DNA from: Pseudomonadota bacterium
GTDB taxonomy: Bacteria > Pseudomonadota > Alphaproteobacteria > Rhizobiales > Hyphomicrobiaceae
Assembly (NCBI GenBank): GCA_023390485.1
Contig: JAEWCT010000416.1
Span: 1-7,304, forward strand
Reading direction: 5' to 3'
DNA: 7,304 nt
The position numbers were made by a program, and so were the translations under genes. Below the pieces are notes generated by a model. That model had not been told where the DNA came from. It saw only the letters and a list, made by a program, of their open reading frames with translations, and searched no databases. Of the stretch, positions 1-6,467 are shown piece after piece (position 1 is the stretch's first letter; each line of letters begins with the position of its first letter).

Positions 1-166
1 CTTCCGCACGGCGCTGAACCGGCGATTTGACTTCCGCCATACCCCGCCCTGCCGGCCTTGGCGGCTGGCTGTAAACGGCAACGACGCGATGCCCGGCCGC
101 CGCGATCCCGTCGAGCACCGGCACGGAGAAATCCGGCGTCCCCATGAAGATGATATTGAGCGGCAT
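1..166 (-). CDS. fmt: Methionyl-tRNA formyltransferase, N-terminal fragment (runs off window)
   Basis: Fmt transfers a formyl group from 10-formyltetrahydrofolate to Met-tRNA(fMet), the step before translation initiation in the cytosol. Only the first 55 codons are in the window; the remainder lies beyond base 1. The translation opens [20 protein letters not shown], with the family's MGTPDF motif at residues 8-13 in the first strand-loop of the formyltransferase Rossmann-like fold. [10 protein letters not shown] at residues 34-43 is the conserved folate-side loop. The ATG at 166 places this motif at the usual distance from the N-terminus. The upstream ribosome-binding sequence is weak (GGGCGAG directly before ATG). 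It follows def by 61 bases on the same strand, the classical def-fmt pair, so co-transcription and probable translational linkage are inferred. Identity is very secure despite truncation. Confidence 0.95.
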   Translation of the reverse strand, partial: MPLNIIFMGTPDFSVPVLDGIAAAGHRVVAVYSQPPRPAGRGMAEVKSPVQRRAE

Positions 167-227
167 CTCGCCCGTCTGTGTTGGCGCGCACGACAGCCCT
201 TCGATCGGGTGGGCACGCGCGCAGGAT

Positions 228-743
228 TCAGTCTCCGCCCGACCGGACCTGCTTCTTGAACTTGCGGATGATGATGTCGCGCTTGAGACGCGACAGGAAA
301 TCGATGATCAGCTGCCCGTCGAGATGATCGATCTCGTGCTGAATGGCGGTGGCGAGCAGACCGTCCGCCTCCAGCTCCTGCTCTTTCCCGTTTCGATCGA
401 TGTAACGCACAGTCACCGTCGACGGCCGTTCGATCTCGACGCGAACGTCCGGAATGGAAAGGCAGCCCTCTTCGTGCACGCGCGTCGTCGAGCCGACGCC
501 GATCAGCTCCGGGTTCGCCATGGCGATCGGCCTCGCAGGCTCACCGTCCTCCGCCGCGTCGATGACGACGACCCGCTTCAGGATGCCAACCTGTACGGCG
601 GCAAGCCCGACGCCGGGCGCGGCGTACATGGTCTCGAGCATGTCGTCCATGAGCTTGACGACGGCATCGTCCACGCGCTCGACCGGATCGGAGATCTTGC
701 GCAGGACGGGATCAGGGATGGTGATGATCGGAAGAACGGTCAT
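228..743 (-). CDS. def: Peptide deformylase
   Basis: Def is the metallohydrolase that removes the N-formyl group from nascent polypeptides at the ribosome exit. The 171-residue product has all three family motifs. Motif 1, GVGLAAVQ, lies at residues 44-51. Motif 2, EGCLS, lies at 92-96 with the metal-ligand Cys94. Motif 3, HEIDH, lies at 136-140 with ligands His136 and His140 and catalytic Glu137. Length matches normal bacterial deformylases (about 165-180 residues). The frame is open 26 codons further upstream, but the family starts at MTVLPI or similar, so I chose the ATG at 743. No good Shine-Dalgarno precedes it. Instead a tiny reading frame ends on the start codon (see 740-754). The SDR gene ends 31 bases upstream and fmt starts 61 bases downstream, all on one strand, so an SDR-def-fmt transcript is likely. 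Confidence 0.97.
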   Translation of the reverse strand: MTVLPIITIPDPVLRKISDPVERVDDAVVKLMDDMLETMYAAPGVGLAAVQVGILKRVVVIDAAEDGEPARPIAMANPELIGVGSTTRVHEEGCLSIPDVRVEIERPSTVTVRYIDRNGKEQELEADGLLATAIQHEIDHLDGQLIIDFLSRLKRDIIIRKFKKQVRSGGD

Positions 744-754
744 AGCGGTGACAT
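740..754 (-). promoter_or_regulatory. Possible leader mini-ORF overlapping the def start
   Basis: ATG at 754 opens a four-codon frame (Met-Ser-Pro-Leu) whose TGA at 742-740 overlaps the def ATG as ATGA. An AGG seven bases before this upstream ATG could serve as its ribosome-binding site, whereas def has none of its own at normal spacing. The arrangement would suit termination-reinitiation into def. This is inference from a 15-base pattern that can arise by chance, so confidence is low. Confidence 0.25.
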
Positions 755-774
755 ATGAAAGCCTGGAGCCACGG

Positions 775-1761
775 TCAATGGCGTGCGGCCCTATACCGTT
801 CCGGTTTTGAACGCTCGGCACTAGGTCCCGCCTGCGCCGACGCCGCCAGAGCCTCCAGTGTCGCCTCTGGCGGGGTCCATCCGATCCGCCGCAGGAGCAC
901 GGGATCGACGATCAGATCGCCGGTCAGCCGCTCGGCGAAATGCGGCTTCCCGGCCATCCGGAGCAACGCCACGAGGGAAGCCTCGGGAACCGGAAGCAGC
1001 AGCTGCGGCCGTCCCGACCCCCGGCGCAGCGCCCGAATGATTTCCGCTATTGTTAACGGGTCCGGATCGGCCACGCCGAAGATCGTGTTTTCGGCCGTCT
1101 GGGTCTGCAGCACGTATTGGATAGCGCTGAGCAGATTGCCGATGCTGAGTAGCGACCGGCGCGCCTTGAGCGCCCCGAAAGGCAACGGCACCGGCAACGC
1201 GGCGAGACGCATCAAGGCGCCCATGTTGCCCTTGACGCCGCCGCCGTAGACGAGCACCGGGCGCAGCACAGTCCAGTGTGTCGGCGATCCCTCGAGTGTC
1301 TGCGCGAGGATCGACTCGGCCGCGAGCTTCGAACGGCCATAGGCATCCGTCGGCGCGGCAACCGTCGCTTCCGTGACGATGCCCGGATAGGTGACGCCGA
1401 CTTGCGCGCGGATCGAGGACATGAGCACGAAGCGCTTCACGCGCGCCGCCCGCGCGGCCCGGGCAAGCTGACGAGTTGCACCCACATTGATCGCCGTGTA
1501 CGCCGCCTCGGGCAAATTCGCGCGCGAATGAGACAAACCGGCGGCGTGCACGACCGCATCGACGCCCCGCACCAGAAACTCGGCCGCGAACGACCGCGAC
1601 ATGTCGCCGACCGCCACGCCCTCGACCCGCGGACTGTCGAACACGATCGGCTGCCGCGACGCCGCCCGGACGGTGTAACCCCGATCCGCAAGCGTCCTGA
1701 CGACATGCTGGCCGATGAAGCCCGACGCGCCGGTCACGAGAATGCGCTGCGCAATGGCCAA
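775..1761 (-). CDS. NAD-dependent epimerase/dehydratase (extended SDR), TTG start
   Basis: A 328-residue member of the extended short-chain dehydrogenase/reductase superfamily, of the kind that acts on nucleotide-sugars using NAD(P) in the cytosol. The N-terminal dinucleotide-binding motif is VTGASGFIG (residues 9-17, Gly11, Gly14, Gly17). The catalytic Ser lies in FVLMSS (111-116), and the Tyr-Lys pair is Y141-GRS-K145. RPVLVYG (168-173 region) is the typical substrate-domain junction, and an ILGVADPDPL-like segment occurs near 227-236. Substrate cannot be told from sequence; UDP-sugar epimerase, dTDP-sugar reductase or an atypical SDR are all possible. The start is TTG at 1761, chosen because GAGG sits eight bases upstream and the Rossmann motif is then at its usual place; no in-frame ATG is available before the motif. 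The C-terminal tail after residue 305 is Ala/Arg-rich and likely disordered. It is followed by def after 31 bases and preceded by the MATE gene with a 115-base gap that may hold a promoter. Confidence 0.88.
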   Translation of the reverse strand: MAIAQRILVTGASGFIGQHVVRTLADRGYTVRAASRQPIVFDSPRVEGVAVGDMSRSFAAEFLVRGVDAVVHAAGLSHSRANLPEAAYTAINVGATRQLARAARAARVKRFVLMSSIRAQVGVTYPGIVTEATVAAPTDAYGRSKLAAESILAQTLEGSPTHWTVLRPVLVYGGGVKGNMGALMRLAALPVPLPFGALKARRSLLSIGNLLSAIQYVLQTQTAENTIFGVADPDPLTIAEIIRALRRGSGRPQLLLPVPEASLVALLRMAGKPHFAERLTGDLIVDPVLLRRIGWTPPEATLEALAASAQAGPSAERSKPERYRAARH

Positions 1762-1823
1762 GCCGTTTCCCTCGAATATGCCAGTCGGCGAACCTACCGG
1801 CGCAAAAAGGACGTCTTCGGACG

Positions 1824-1852
1824 ATCTAGAACTGCGTCGGCGAAAAGTGCAA
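1824..1852 (-). promoter_or_regulatory. Possible promoter for the SDR-def-fmt genes
   Basis: Read on the minus strand, TTGCAC (1852-1847) is followed after 17 bases by CTAGAT (1829-1824). CTAGAT fits the CTATAT-type -10 described for rhizobial housekeeping promoters in five of six positions but fits the E. coli consensus poorly. The site lies in the 115-base gap between the MATE stop and the SDR start, the only sizeable gap upstream of SDR-def-fmt. It is suggestive only. Confidence 0.3.
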
Positions 1853-1876
1853 CGCCCAGAGACGCTAATTAGTGAA

Positions 1877-3241
1877 CTAAAGCGCCAGCATTTTCCCGAC
1901 TCGCGCGATCAACCGATATCCGGCCATTATGGCAATAACACCGAACGCGACGCCGCCGATCATGTTCCCCGCAAGCACGCCCTCGGCTCCGTCAAGATGC
2001 CCGCCGATCACCACGAACGGCACGGTTCCGAGCGTCGCGCGGCCCCAGTTCAGCAGCGTCGAGTAGTGAGCTCGCCCGAGCGTGTTGAATACGGCGCTCG
2101 TGATGAAGACCGTGCCGAGAAATACGAACAGAGGCGACAGCCAACGGCAGAAAAATACGATCAGCTCGCGCGTCTCGGGTCCGGCCCGGAAAAGGTCCGC
2201 AAGCGGATGCGCCACGGCCGCGAGGATGAGCCATGCGAGCCCCGTAAAGGCCGCCATCGTCAACAGCGACAGCGTAAACACGTCCCGCATCCGCGACGGC
2301 GATCGCGCGCCGAAGTTCTGCCCGAGAATCGGCCCGACCGTACCCGAAAGCGCGTAAATGGCGCCGAACGCCACTGGCGTAATGCGCCCGATGATGGCCC
2401 ATGCCGCAACCGCCGCATCTCCGTAGCTCGACATCGCCAACGTGATGTAGCCGTTGCCGACGGCTGGCGCTATGTTCGTCAGCACGGCCGGACCCGCGAT
2501 GCGGCAATAGGGCGGCGTATCTTGCTTGAGCGTCGCGATCTTTGGGCGGCCCATCAAGTCGTGCACCGCGACGACGCCATAGAGGCCGACGCACATGATC
2601 GCGATGCGCGCCAGAAGCGATGAGAGCACCGCACCCTCGAGCCCCATGCCGAAATGCACGATGAAGACGAGATCGAGGATCGTGTTGACGATGGCGCCGG
2701 ACAGCGTCACGAACATCGCCCTCCGCGCGTCCCCAACCGAACGCAGCACAGCCGCCGACGTCATGCCGAGCGAAAGAAGAGGCAGCGTCGGCACCAGGAC
2801 GAGAAGGAAGAACCGCGCTAGTTCGAAGGTCCTGCCGCTCGCCCCAAGTAGCTCGAGCAGCGGCCGGATCGCGAGCCAGATCGCAACGCTCGCGATGGCT
2901 GAAAAAAGGAACGACAGCACATGCGCATTCGCCGATAGACGGCGCGCACGAACACGCCGCCGTGCCCCGAGCGCAGGCGCGATCAGCGACGTCGCCGCGA
3001 TCGACAAACCGATCCCGATGGACGTCGAAAAGAAGAGAACCGAACTCGCATAACCAAGCGCCGCGACGATCGCCTCGTCCCCGAGACGCGACAGAAAATA
3101 GATATTCGCGAGATCGCAGATGAAGATCGCCATCAGCCCGACGGCACCCGCGGCCGTCATCGACAGAATGTGCCCGAGCAGCGAGCCGGTGACGAACCGC
3201 GGACCTTCGTTTCGCCGGCGAACGGTCTCGACTTCTGCCAT
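1877..3241 (-). CDS. MATE-family multidrug/metabolite efflux transporter
   Basis: An inner-membrane protein of the multidrug and toxic compound extrusion family, which exports cationic or other small organic compounds by Na+ or H+ antiport. From the ATG at 3241 it is 454 residues, the normal MATE length, with about twelve hydrophobic segments spanning residues 20-445. Family-typical stretches are FVTGSLLGHILSMTAAGAVG (from residue 16), the helix-linking SVGDARRAMF (168-177), and GPILGQNFGA (303-312) opening the second half. The related loop NTLGRAHY (386-393) is the C-half counterpart of the 168-177 loop, showing the two-fold internal repeat. GTG at 3268 is also in frame and would add nine residues. 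I prefer ATG at 3241 because AGAGGA lies nine bases upstream and homologue-like sequence begins there. The gene starts 45 bases after recR with no visible terminator, so read-through from the dnaX block is possible. Substrate is unknown. Confidence 0.93.
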   Translation of the reverse strand: MAEVETVRRRNEGPRFVTGSLLGHILSMTAAGAVGLMAIFICDLANIYFLSRLGDEAIVAALGYASSVLFFSTSIGIGLSIAATSLIAPALGARRRVRARRLSANAHVLSFLFSAIASVAIWLAIRPLLELLGASGRTFELARFFLLVLVPTLPLLSLGMTSAAVLRSVGDARRAMFVTLSGAIVNTILDLVFIVHFGMGLEGAVLSSLLARIAIMCVGLYGVVAVHDLMGRPKIATLKQDTPPYCRIAGPAVLTNIAPAVGNGYITLAMSSYGDAAVAAWAIIGRITPVAFGAIYALSGTVGPILGQNFGARSPSRMRDVFTLSLLTMAAFTGLAWLILAAVAHPLADLFRAGPETRELIVFFCRWLSPLFVFLGTVFITSAVFNTLGRAHYSTLLNWGRATLGTVPFVVIGGHLDGAEGVLAGNMIGGVAFGVIAIMAGYRLIARVGKMLAL

Positions 3242-3286
3242 CGCTCCCGGTCCTCTGCGGCGCACCACGGCGGCGGCCTTCAGTTT

Positions 3287-3892
3287 TTATAATTTGCGCC
3301 GCGCCTTGAACGCGGCTGCGAGCGTGCCGTCGTCGAGATAATCGAGTTCGCCGCCGATCGGAACGCCTTGCGCCAAGCGCGATACCGTAACGTCGGCCGT
3401 CGCGAGTTGATCCGAAATGAAATGCGCCGTCGACTGGCCTTCGACGGTAGCGTTGAGCGCCAGCAAGATCTCCTTCACGTCCGGCGACCGCGCCCGGCTG
3501 ACGAGGCTCGCGATGTTGAGCTTGTCCGGCCCAACCCCATCGAGCGGCGACAGGTGTCCGCCGAGCACATGATATTGCGCCGACACGACGCCCGCACGTT
3601 CGAGTGCCCAGAGATCGCCGACCTCTTCGACGACCACGATCAAACTCTGATCGCGGCGCGGATCGGCGCAGATGCTGCACGGGGAAACCGTATCGAGATT
3701 GCCGCACACAGGACATTCGGCAATTTTCGCGATGGCCTGCTGCAATGCTTCCGACAACGGAACCAGCAGCTCATTGCGCCGCTTCAACAGAGACAGCACG
3801 GCTTTGCGCGACGAACGCGGACCAAGCCCCGGCAATCGCGCCAAGAGCTGCACCAGACGCTCGATTTCGGGACCTGCCGTTTTGCGTGACAT
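3287..3892 (-). CDS. recR: Recombination mediator protein RecR
   Basis: RecR acts with RecO and RecF to load RecA on SSB-coated gapped DNA in recombinational repair. The 201-residue product has the standard order and length. A helix-hairpin-helix DNA-binding segment includes [16 protein letters not shown] (17-32). A Cys4 zinc finger follows, with Cys60, Cys63, Cys72 and Cys75 (CPVC and CSIC). A Toprim domain starts at [15 protein letters not shown] (84-98). The C-terminal [16 protein letters not shown] (176-191) is the conserved Walker-B-like end. The ATG at 3892 gives the usual MSRK-type N-terminus; a weak GAGAG lies just before it. It belongs to the dnaX-ebfC-recR cluster conserved across many bacteria, although here the gap to ebfC is stretched to 196 bases by a repeat element. 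Identity is very secure. Confidence 0.98.
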   Translation of the reverse strand: MSRKTAGPEIERLVQLLARLPGLGPRSSRKAVLSLLKRRNELLVPLSEALQQAIAKIAECPVCGNLDTVSPCSICADPRRDQSLIVVVEEVGDLWALERAGVVSAQYHVLGGHLSPLDGVGPDKLNIASLVSRARSPDVKEILLALNATVEGQSTAHFISDQLATADVTVSRLAQGVPIGGELDYLDDGTLAAAFKARRKL

Positions 3893-3931
3893 GCTCTCAA
3901 TTCATAATGCGGCGGCGAGCGCGACCTTTTT

Positions 3932-4076
3932 CGTCATCCTCGAACGGCAAGCCTGCGAGCCGTTCGGGGATCCAGCGCAAAACTGCCGAAGGCTCGATAC
4001 AGCCTTTGCGCCTCCGGCGAATCTTACGCTGGATCCCCGACCATCATTCGCTTTGCTCATTCGGTCGAGGATGACG
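3932..4076. repeat. Composite palindromic intergenic repeat (two facing hairpin units)
   Basis: About 145 bases form a large imperfect inverted repeat. The outer arms CGTCATCCTCG (3932-3942) and CGAGGATGACG (4066-4076) are perfect complements. The inner arms CGGGGATCCAGCG (3965-3977) and CGCTGGATCCCCG (4027-4039) are also perfect. Each half is itself a hairpin. On the left, ATCCTCGAACGG (3936-3947) pairs with CCGTTCGGGGAT around 3960-3971. On the right, ATCCCCGACC pairs with GGTCGAGGAT with one wobble. A third small hairpin, AAGGCT (3989-3994) with AGCCTT (4001-4006), sits in the spacer. The half-unit resembles dispersed intergenic palindromes of the CTGGATCCCCG-loop-CGNGGATGAC type familiar in proteobacterial genomes, here in a head-to-head pair like REP/BIME elements. 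It separates ebfC from recR and would be transcribed with them. Copy number elsewhere cannot be judged from this window. Confidence 0.85.
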
Positions 4077-4088
4077 GGAGTGAAAAAA

Positions 4089-4409
4089 TCAAAAGAGCTT
4101 CATCCCCGGCGGCAACGGAAGCCCGCCGGTGATCTCGGCCATTTTCGTCTGCATGACGTTATCGACCTTGGCGCGCGCGTCAGCGGCTGCTGCGACGATG
4201 AGATCCTCGAGAATCTCGACTTCGTCCGGCTTCATCAGGCTCGGATCGATGCGCACGCGCTTGACTTCGCCTCTGCCGTCGACGGTCAGATGCACAAGCC
4301 CGCCACCCGACTGGCCTTCGATTTCGGACTTGGCGAGATCGTCCTGCATCTCCTTGAGGCGAGCCTGCATCTGGCCCACCTGCTTCATCATTCCCATCAG
4401 ATCTTTCAT
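4089..4409 (-). CDS. ebfC: YbaB/EbfC nucleoid-associated DNA-binding protein
   Basis: A 106-residue member of the YbaB/EbfC family, small dimeric cytosolic proteins that bind DNA and coat the nucleoid; the precise role varies among species. The N-terminal helix MKDLMGMMKQVGQMQARLKE (residues 1-20) with its Met/Gln-rich amphipathic pattern is typical. The central strand region has GLVHLTVDGRGEVKRVRIDP (37-56). The C-terminal helix ends in the conserved TGGLPLPPGMKLF tail (94-106). Length is normal for the family. The ATG at 4409 is supported by GAGG six to eight bases upstream. It starts 47 bases after dnaX, the standard dnaX-ebfC-recR order, so one transcript is likely. A 7-bp GC-rich inverted repeat overlaps its 3' end (4106-4129), followed by a T-rich stretch past the stop codon. 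Also known as ybaB. Confidence 0.95.
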   Translation of the reverse strand: MKDLMGMMKQVGQMQARLKEMQDDLAKSEIEGQSGGGLVHLTVDGRGEVKRVRIDPSLMKPDEVEILEDLIVAAAADARAKVDNVMQTKMAEITGGLPLPPGMKLF

Positions 4410-4456
4410 AATGATCCTCGCGGCAACATGCCGAAATCTAAAAATCTTGGCGAGCT

Positions 4457-6271
4457 TTAGACCGCTTCGCTCTCACTGTCCGTATCTGTCTCACGCCCAG
4501 CGATTCGCCGCACCTCGGCAATCTTCGCATCGGGAAATGCTTCGAGCACGGCGCGCACGGCCGGATGAGCTTTTAGCGACTCGAGCTCGGCCGCTTCGCG
4601 TTGTCTGCGCACGATGCCGACCGGGAGAGCACCGGCATCCTTCGACACAAGAATGACCCAGCGCCGGTTCGTCCAGGCGTTGAGTTTCTCGCGCAGCTCG
4701 TTGGGAAGTTCTTGAGGCGCCTCGGGCAAAAGAAAGAAATCGATCGATCCGGCAACCGCATCAAATTTGACGAGGCTCACATGATCTTCGAGATGGATCG
4801 TGAGCTTCACGTCGCGCTTCGCGCTCGCAAGCGCGATGACCTCGGGGAACGACCTCGGATTTGCGGCGAGAAGCGGACTGGAACCTTCCCCATCGTCATC
4901 ATCGCCGCCGATCGGCTCGCCGTCGTCGAATTCGAATGCGTCCCCCGCCTCATCGTCGAAGCCTTCGGCAACCGATGCCGCGGCGCGCGAATTGAGCGGC
5001 ACACGTTGATCGGCAGTGCCGCCACCGTCACCTGCGGGGAGCGCCGGACGCCGCGCCGGTACCGCGCCGCCGCCCAGCGCCCGGATCAATTCATCCGGCG
5101 TCGGAAGATCGGACGTATAGGCGAGGCGAATCAGCAGCATCTCCGCCGCGACGCGCGGATTGGGCGCCCGCGCCGTCTCCTCGAAACCCTTGATCAGCAT
5201 TTGCCAGGCGCGCGACAGATACGGCATCGACAGCCGCGCCGAGAGGTCTTTCAGCCGCGCTTTCTCTTCCGCCGTCAGCCCTTCGCCCGCAGGCTCTTCG
5301 CCGACCGCTTTGACGCGCGCAATCGCATGCACCGCTTCGGCAAGATCGGACACGATCTCGGTCGCTTCGGCGCCGTCACGATGCAGCGAAGTGAGGCCCG
5401 CAAGCGCACCCGCGACGTCACCACGGAAGAGACTTTCGGCAAGATCGAAAATGCGCGCACGGTCGGCGAGCCCGAGCATGTCGCGCACCTTGGAAGCGGT
5501 GACATGCCCATCGCCCATCGCAATCGCTTGATCGAGAATCGAGAGGCCGTCGCGAACCGAACCCTCGGCGGCACGCGCAATGAGTTGCAACGCATCGCCA
5601 TCGGCGCTCGCACCTTCCGCGCCGACGATTTTCTGGAAATGCTCGGCGAGAACCAGCTGCTCGACGCGCCTGAGATCGAAACGCTGGCACCGCGACAGCA
5701 CCGTCACCGGAACTTTGCGGATTTCCGTCGTCGCGAAGATGAAGCGGACATGCGCCGGAGGTTCTTCAAGCGTCTTCAGGAGCGCGTTGAACGCGCCCTT
5801 CGACAGCATGTGAACCTCGTCGATGAGGAAAACTTTGGTGCGCGCGACGAGCGGCGTGTACTGCGAGCTCTCGATGATTTCGCGAATATTGTCGACGCCG
5901 GTGTTCGACGCGGCATCCATTTCGAGCACGTCCGGATGACGGCCCTCCATGATGTCTTTGCAGTGAACGCCGAGACCCGGCATGTCGATCGTCGGCTTGT
6001 CGTAGCCCGGCGCTTCGTAATTGAGCGCGCGCGCCAGAATGCGCGCCGTCGTCGTCTTGCCGACGCCGCGCACGCCTGTCAGCATGTAGCCCTGGGCGAT
6101 CCGGCCCGACGCGAAGGCGTTCCGGAGGGTCGTCACCATGGCCGACTGGCCGATCAGATCGTCGAACGTTGCCGGACGATACTTGCGCGCGAGGACGACA
6201 TAGGGCTTCGCGGGCTCTGCGCCGCCAGAAGCCTCAACGCCGTCCGACGCATCTGATTTTTTCTTTGCCAT
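4457..6271 (-). CDS. dnaX: DNA polymerase III subunit gamma/tau
   Basis: DnaX is the AAA+ motor of the clamp loader that opens and loads the beta sliding clamp; the full-length tau form also tethers the polymerase core. From ATG 6271 the product is 604 residues. Walker A is GVRGVGKTT (66-74). Walker B is FLIDEVHML (148-156). Sensor 1 lies in FIFATTE (177-183), the SRC arginine finger is at 193-195 and sensor 2 is GSVRDG (237-242). The clamp-loader collar domain extends to about residue 395. A Gly- and Asp-rich linker (about 400-465, including GGDDDDGEG) leads to the C-terminal tau domain (470-590). The zinc module is degenerate: only Cys104 remains of the four cysteines seen in E. coli. The reading frame stays open upstream to 6508, but that stretch crosses the SRP RNA gene. 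I therefore chose the MAKKK start, though its AGGGG lies only two bases from the ATG. ebfC follows after 47 bases. Confidence 0.97.
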   Translation of the reverse strand: MAKKKSDASDGVEASGGAEPAKPYVVLARKYRPATFDDLIGQSAMVTTLRNAFASGRIAQGYMLTGVRGVGKTTTARILARALNYEAPGYDKPTIDMPGLGVHCKDIMEGRHPDVLEMDAASNTGVDNIREIIESSQYTPLVARTKVFLIDEVHMLSKGAFNALLKTLEEPPAHVRFIFATTEIRKVPVTVLSRCQRFDLRRVEQLVLAEHFQKIVGAEGASADGDALQLIARAAEGSVRDGLSILDQAIAMGDGHVTASKVRDMLGLADRARIFDLAESLFRGDVAGALAGLTSLHRDGAEATEIVSDLAEAVHAIARVKAVGEEPAGEGLTAEEKARLKDLSARLSMPYLSRAWQMLIKGFEETARAPNPRVAAEMLLIRLAYTSDLPTPDELIRALGGGAVPARRPALPAGDGGGTADQRVPLNSRAAASVAEGFDDEAGDAFEFDDGEPIGGDDDDGEGSSPLLAANPRSFPEVIALASAKRDVKLTIHLEDHVSLVKFDAVAGSIDFFLLPEAPQELPNELREKLNAWTNRRWVILVSKDAGALPVGIVRRQREAAELESLKAHPAVRAVLEAFPDAKIAEVRRIAGRETDTDSESEAV

Positions 6272-6289
6272 GACCCCTGAAGCATCTTT

Positions 6290-6356
6290 TCGCCCGGAGG
6301 GCGAGGGAGCAAGGCGACCCGCGGTGAGCCGCGCCCTCGCGGAGGGCCATCGGCCC
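6290..6356 (-). promoter_or_regulatory. Structured leader between ffs and dnaX
   Basis: Three short perfect inverted repeats lie in the 100-base leader. They are GGGCC/GGCCC (6344-6356, 3-base loop), GCCCTC/GAGGGC (6333-6347, 3-base loop) and TCGCCC/GGGCGA (6290-6304, 3-base loop). The first two share 6344-6347, so an RNA could form only one at a time. The third lies about 20 bases before the dnaX ATG. None is followed by a good T-run, so they are not convincing terminators. A role in 4.5S 3'-end maturation or dnaX translation is inference; GC-rich sequence yields such stems easily. Confidence 0.35.
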
Positions 6357-6371
6357 GTGAGCGCAAATATC

Positions 6372-6461
6372 AAGGCTGGCGAACGACCCGACTTCTGATC
6401 GTTAGGGCTGCTTCCTTCCGGACCTGACCCGGTTGGCGACGAATTCGTCCGCCGCCAGCCC
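6372..6461 (-). ncRNA. ffs: Signal recognition particle 4.5S RNA (small bacterial type)
   Basis: The SRP RNA binds Ffh and FtsY for co-translational targeting of membrane proteins. The near-universal domain IV core, read on the minus strand, is AGGTCCGGAAGGAAGCAGCC (6425-6406), with the GGAA tetraloop at 6419-6416 and the internal-loop bases of the Ffh site on either side. The ends close the long hairpin: 5' GGGCTGGC (6461-6454) pairs with 3' GCCAGCC plus a wobble T (6380-6373), and GGACGA pairs with TCGTTC further in. This gives about 90 nt, the size of the Alu-less 4.5S class. Exact ends are set by the helix and may differ by a few bases. It lies upstream of dnaX on the same strand, with dnaX starting 100 bases downstream. 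Confidence 0.95.
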
Positions 6462-6467
6462 GTGCTT

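Noticed and set aside
1715..2623. Plus-strand open frame of 302 codons
   Set aside because: It is opposite the SDR start and the MATE C-terminus, is dominated by Arg, His and Asp, and shows no motif.
1992..3716. Minus-strand open frame of 574 codons in another register
   Set aside because: It overlaps both the MATE gene and recR, which are certain by motif; the product is Arg/Ala-rich with no domain.
3893..3931. CATTAT upstream of recR as a promoter -10
   Set aside because: There is no acceptable -35 at 16-18 bases, and recR is expected to be read from the upstream operon.
4601..6256. Open frame of 551 codons on the plus strand
   Set aside because: It lies antisense to dnaX, is Arg-rich and low in family-like features, and has no plausible neighbours on its strand; it is a by-product of GC-rich codon use in dnaX.
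6253..6268. A-run near the start of dnaX (codons 3-5) as a slippage or frameshift site
   Set aside because: A run of six A at Lys codons next to the start would not yield a gamma-like product and is explained by the MAKKK N-terminus.
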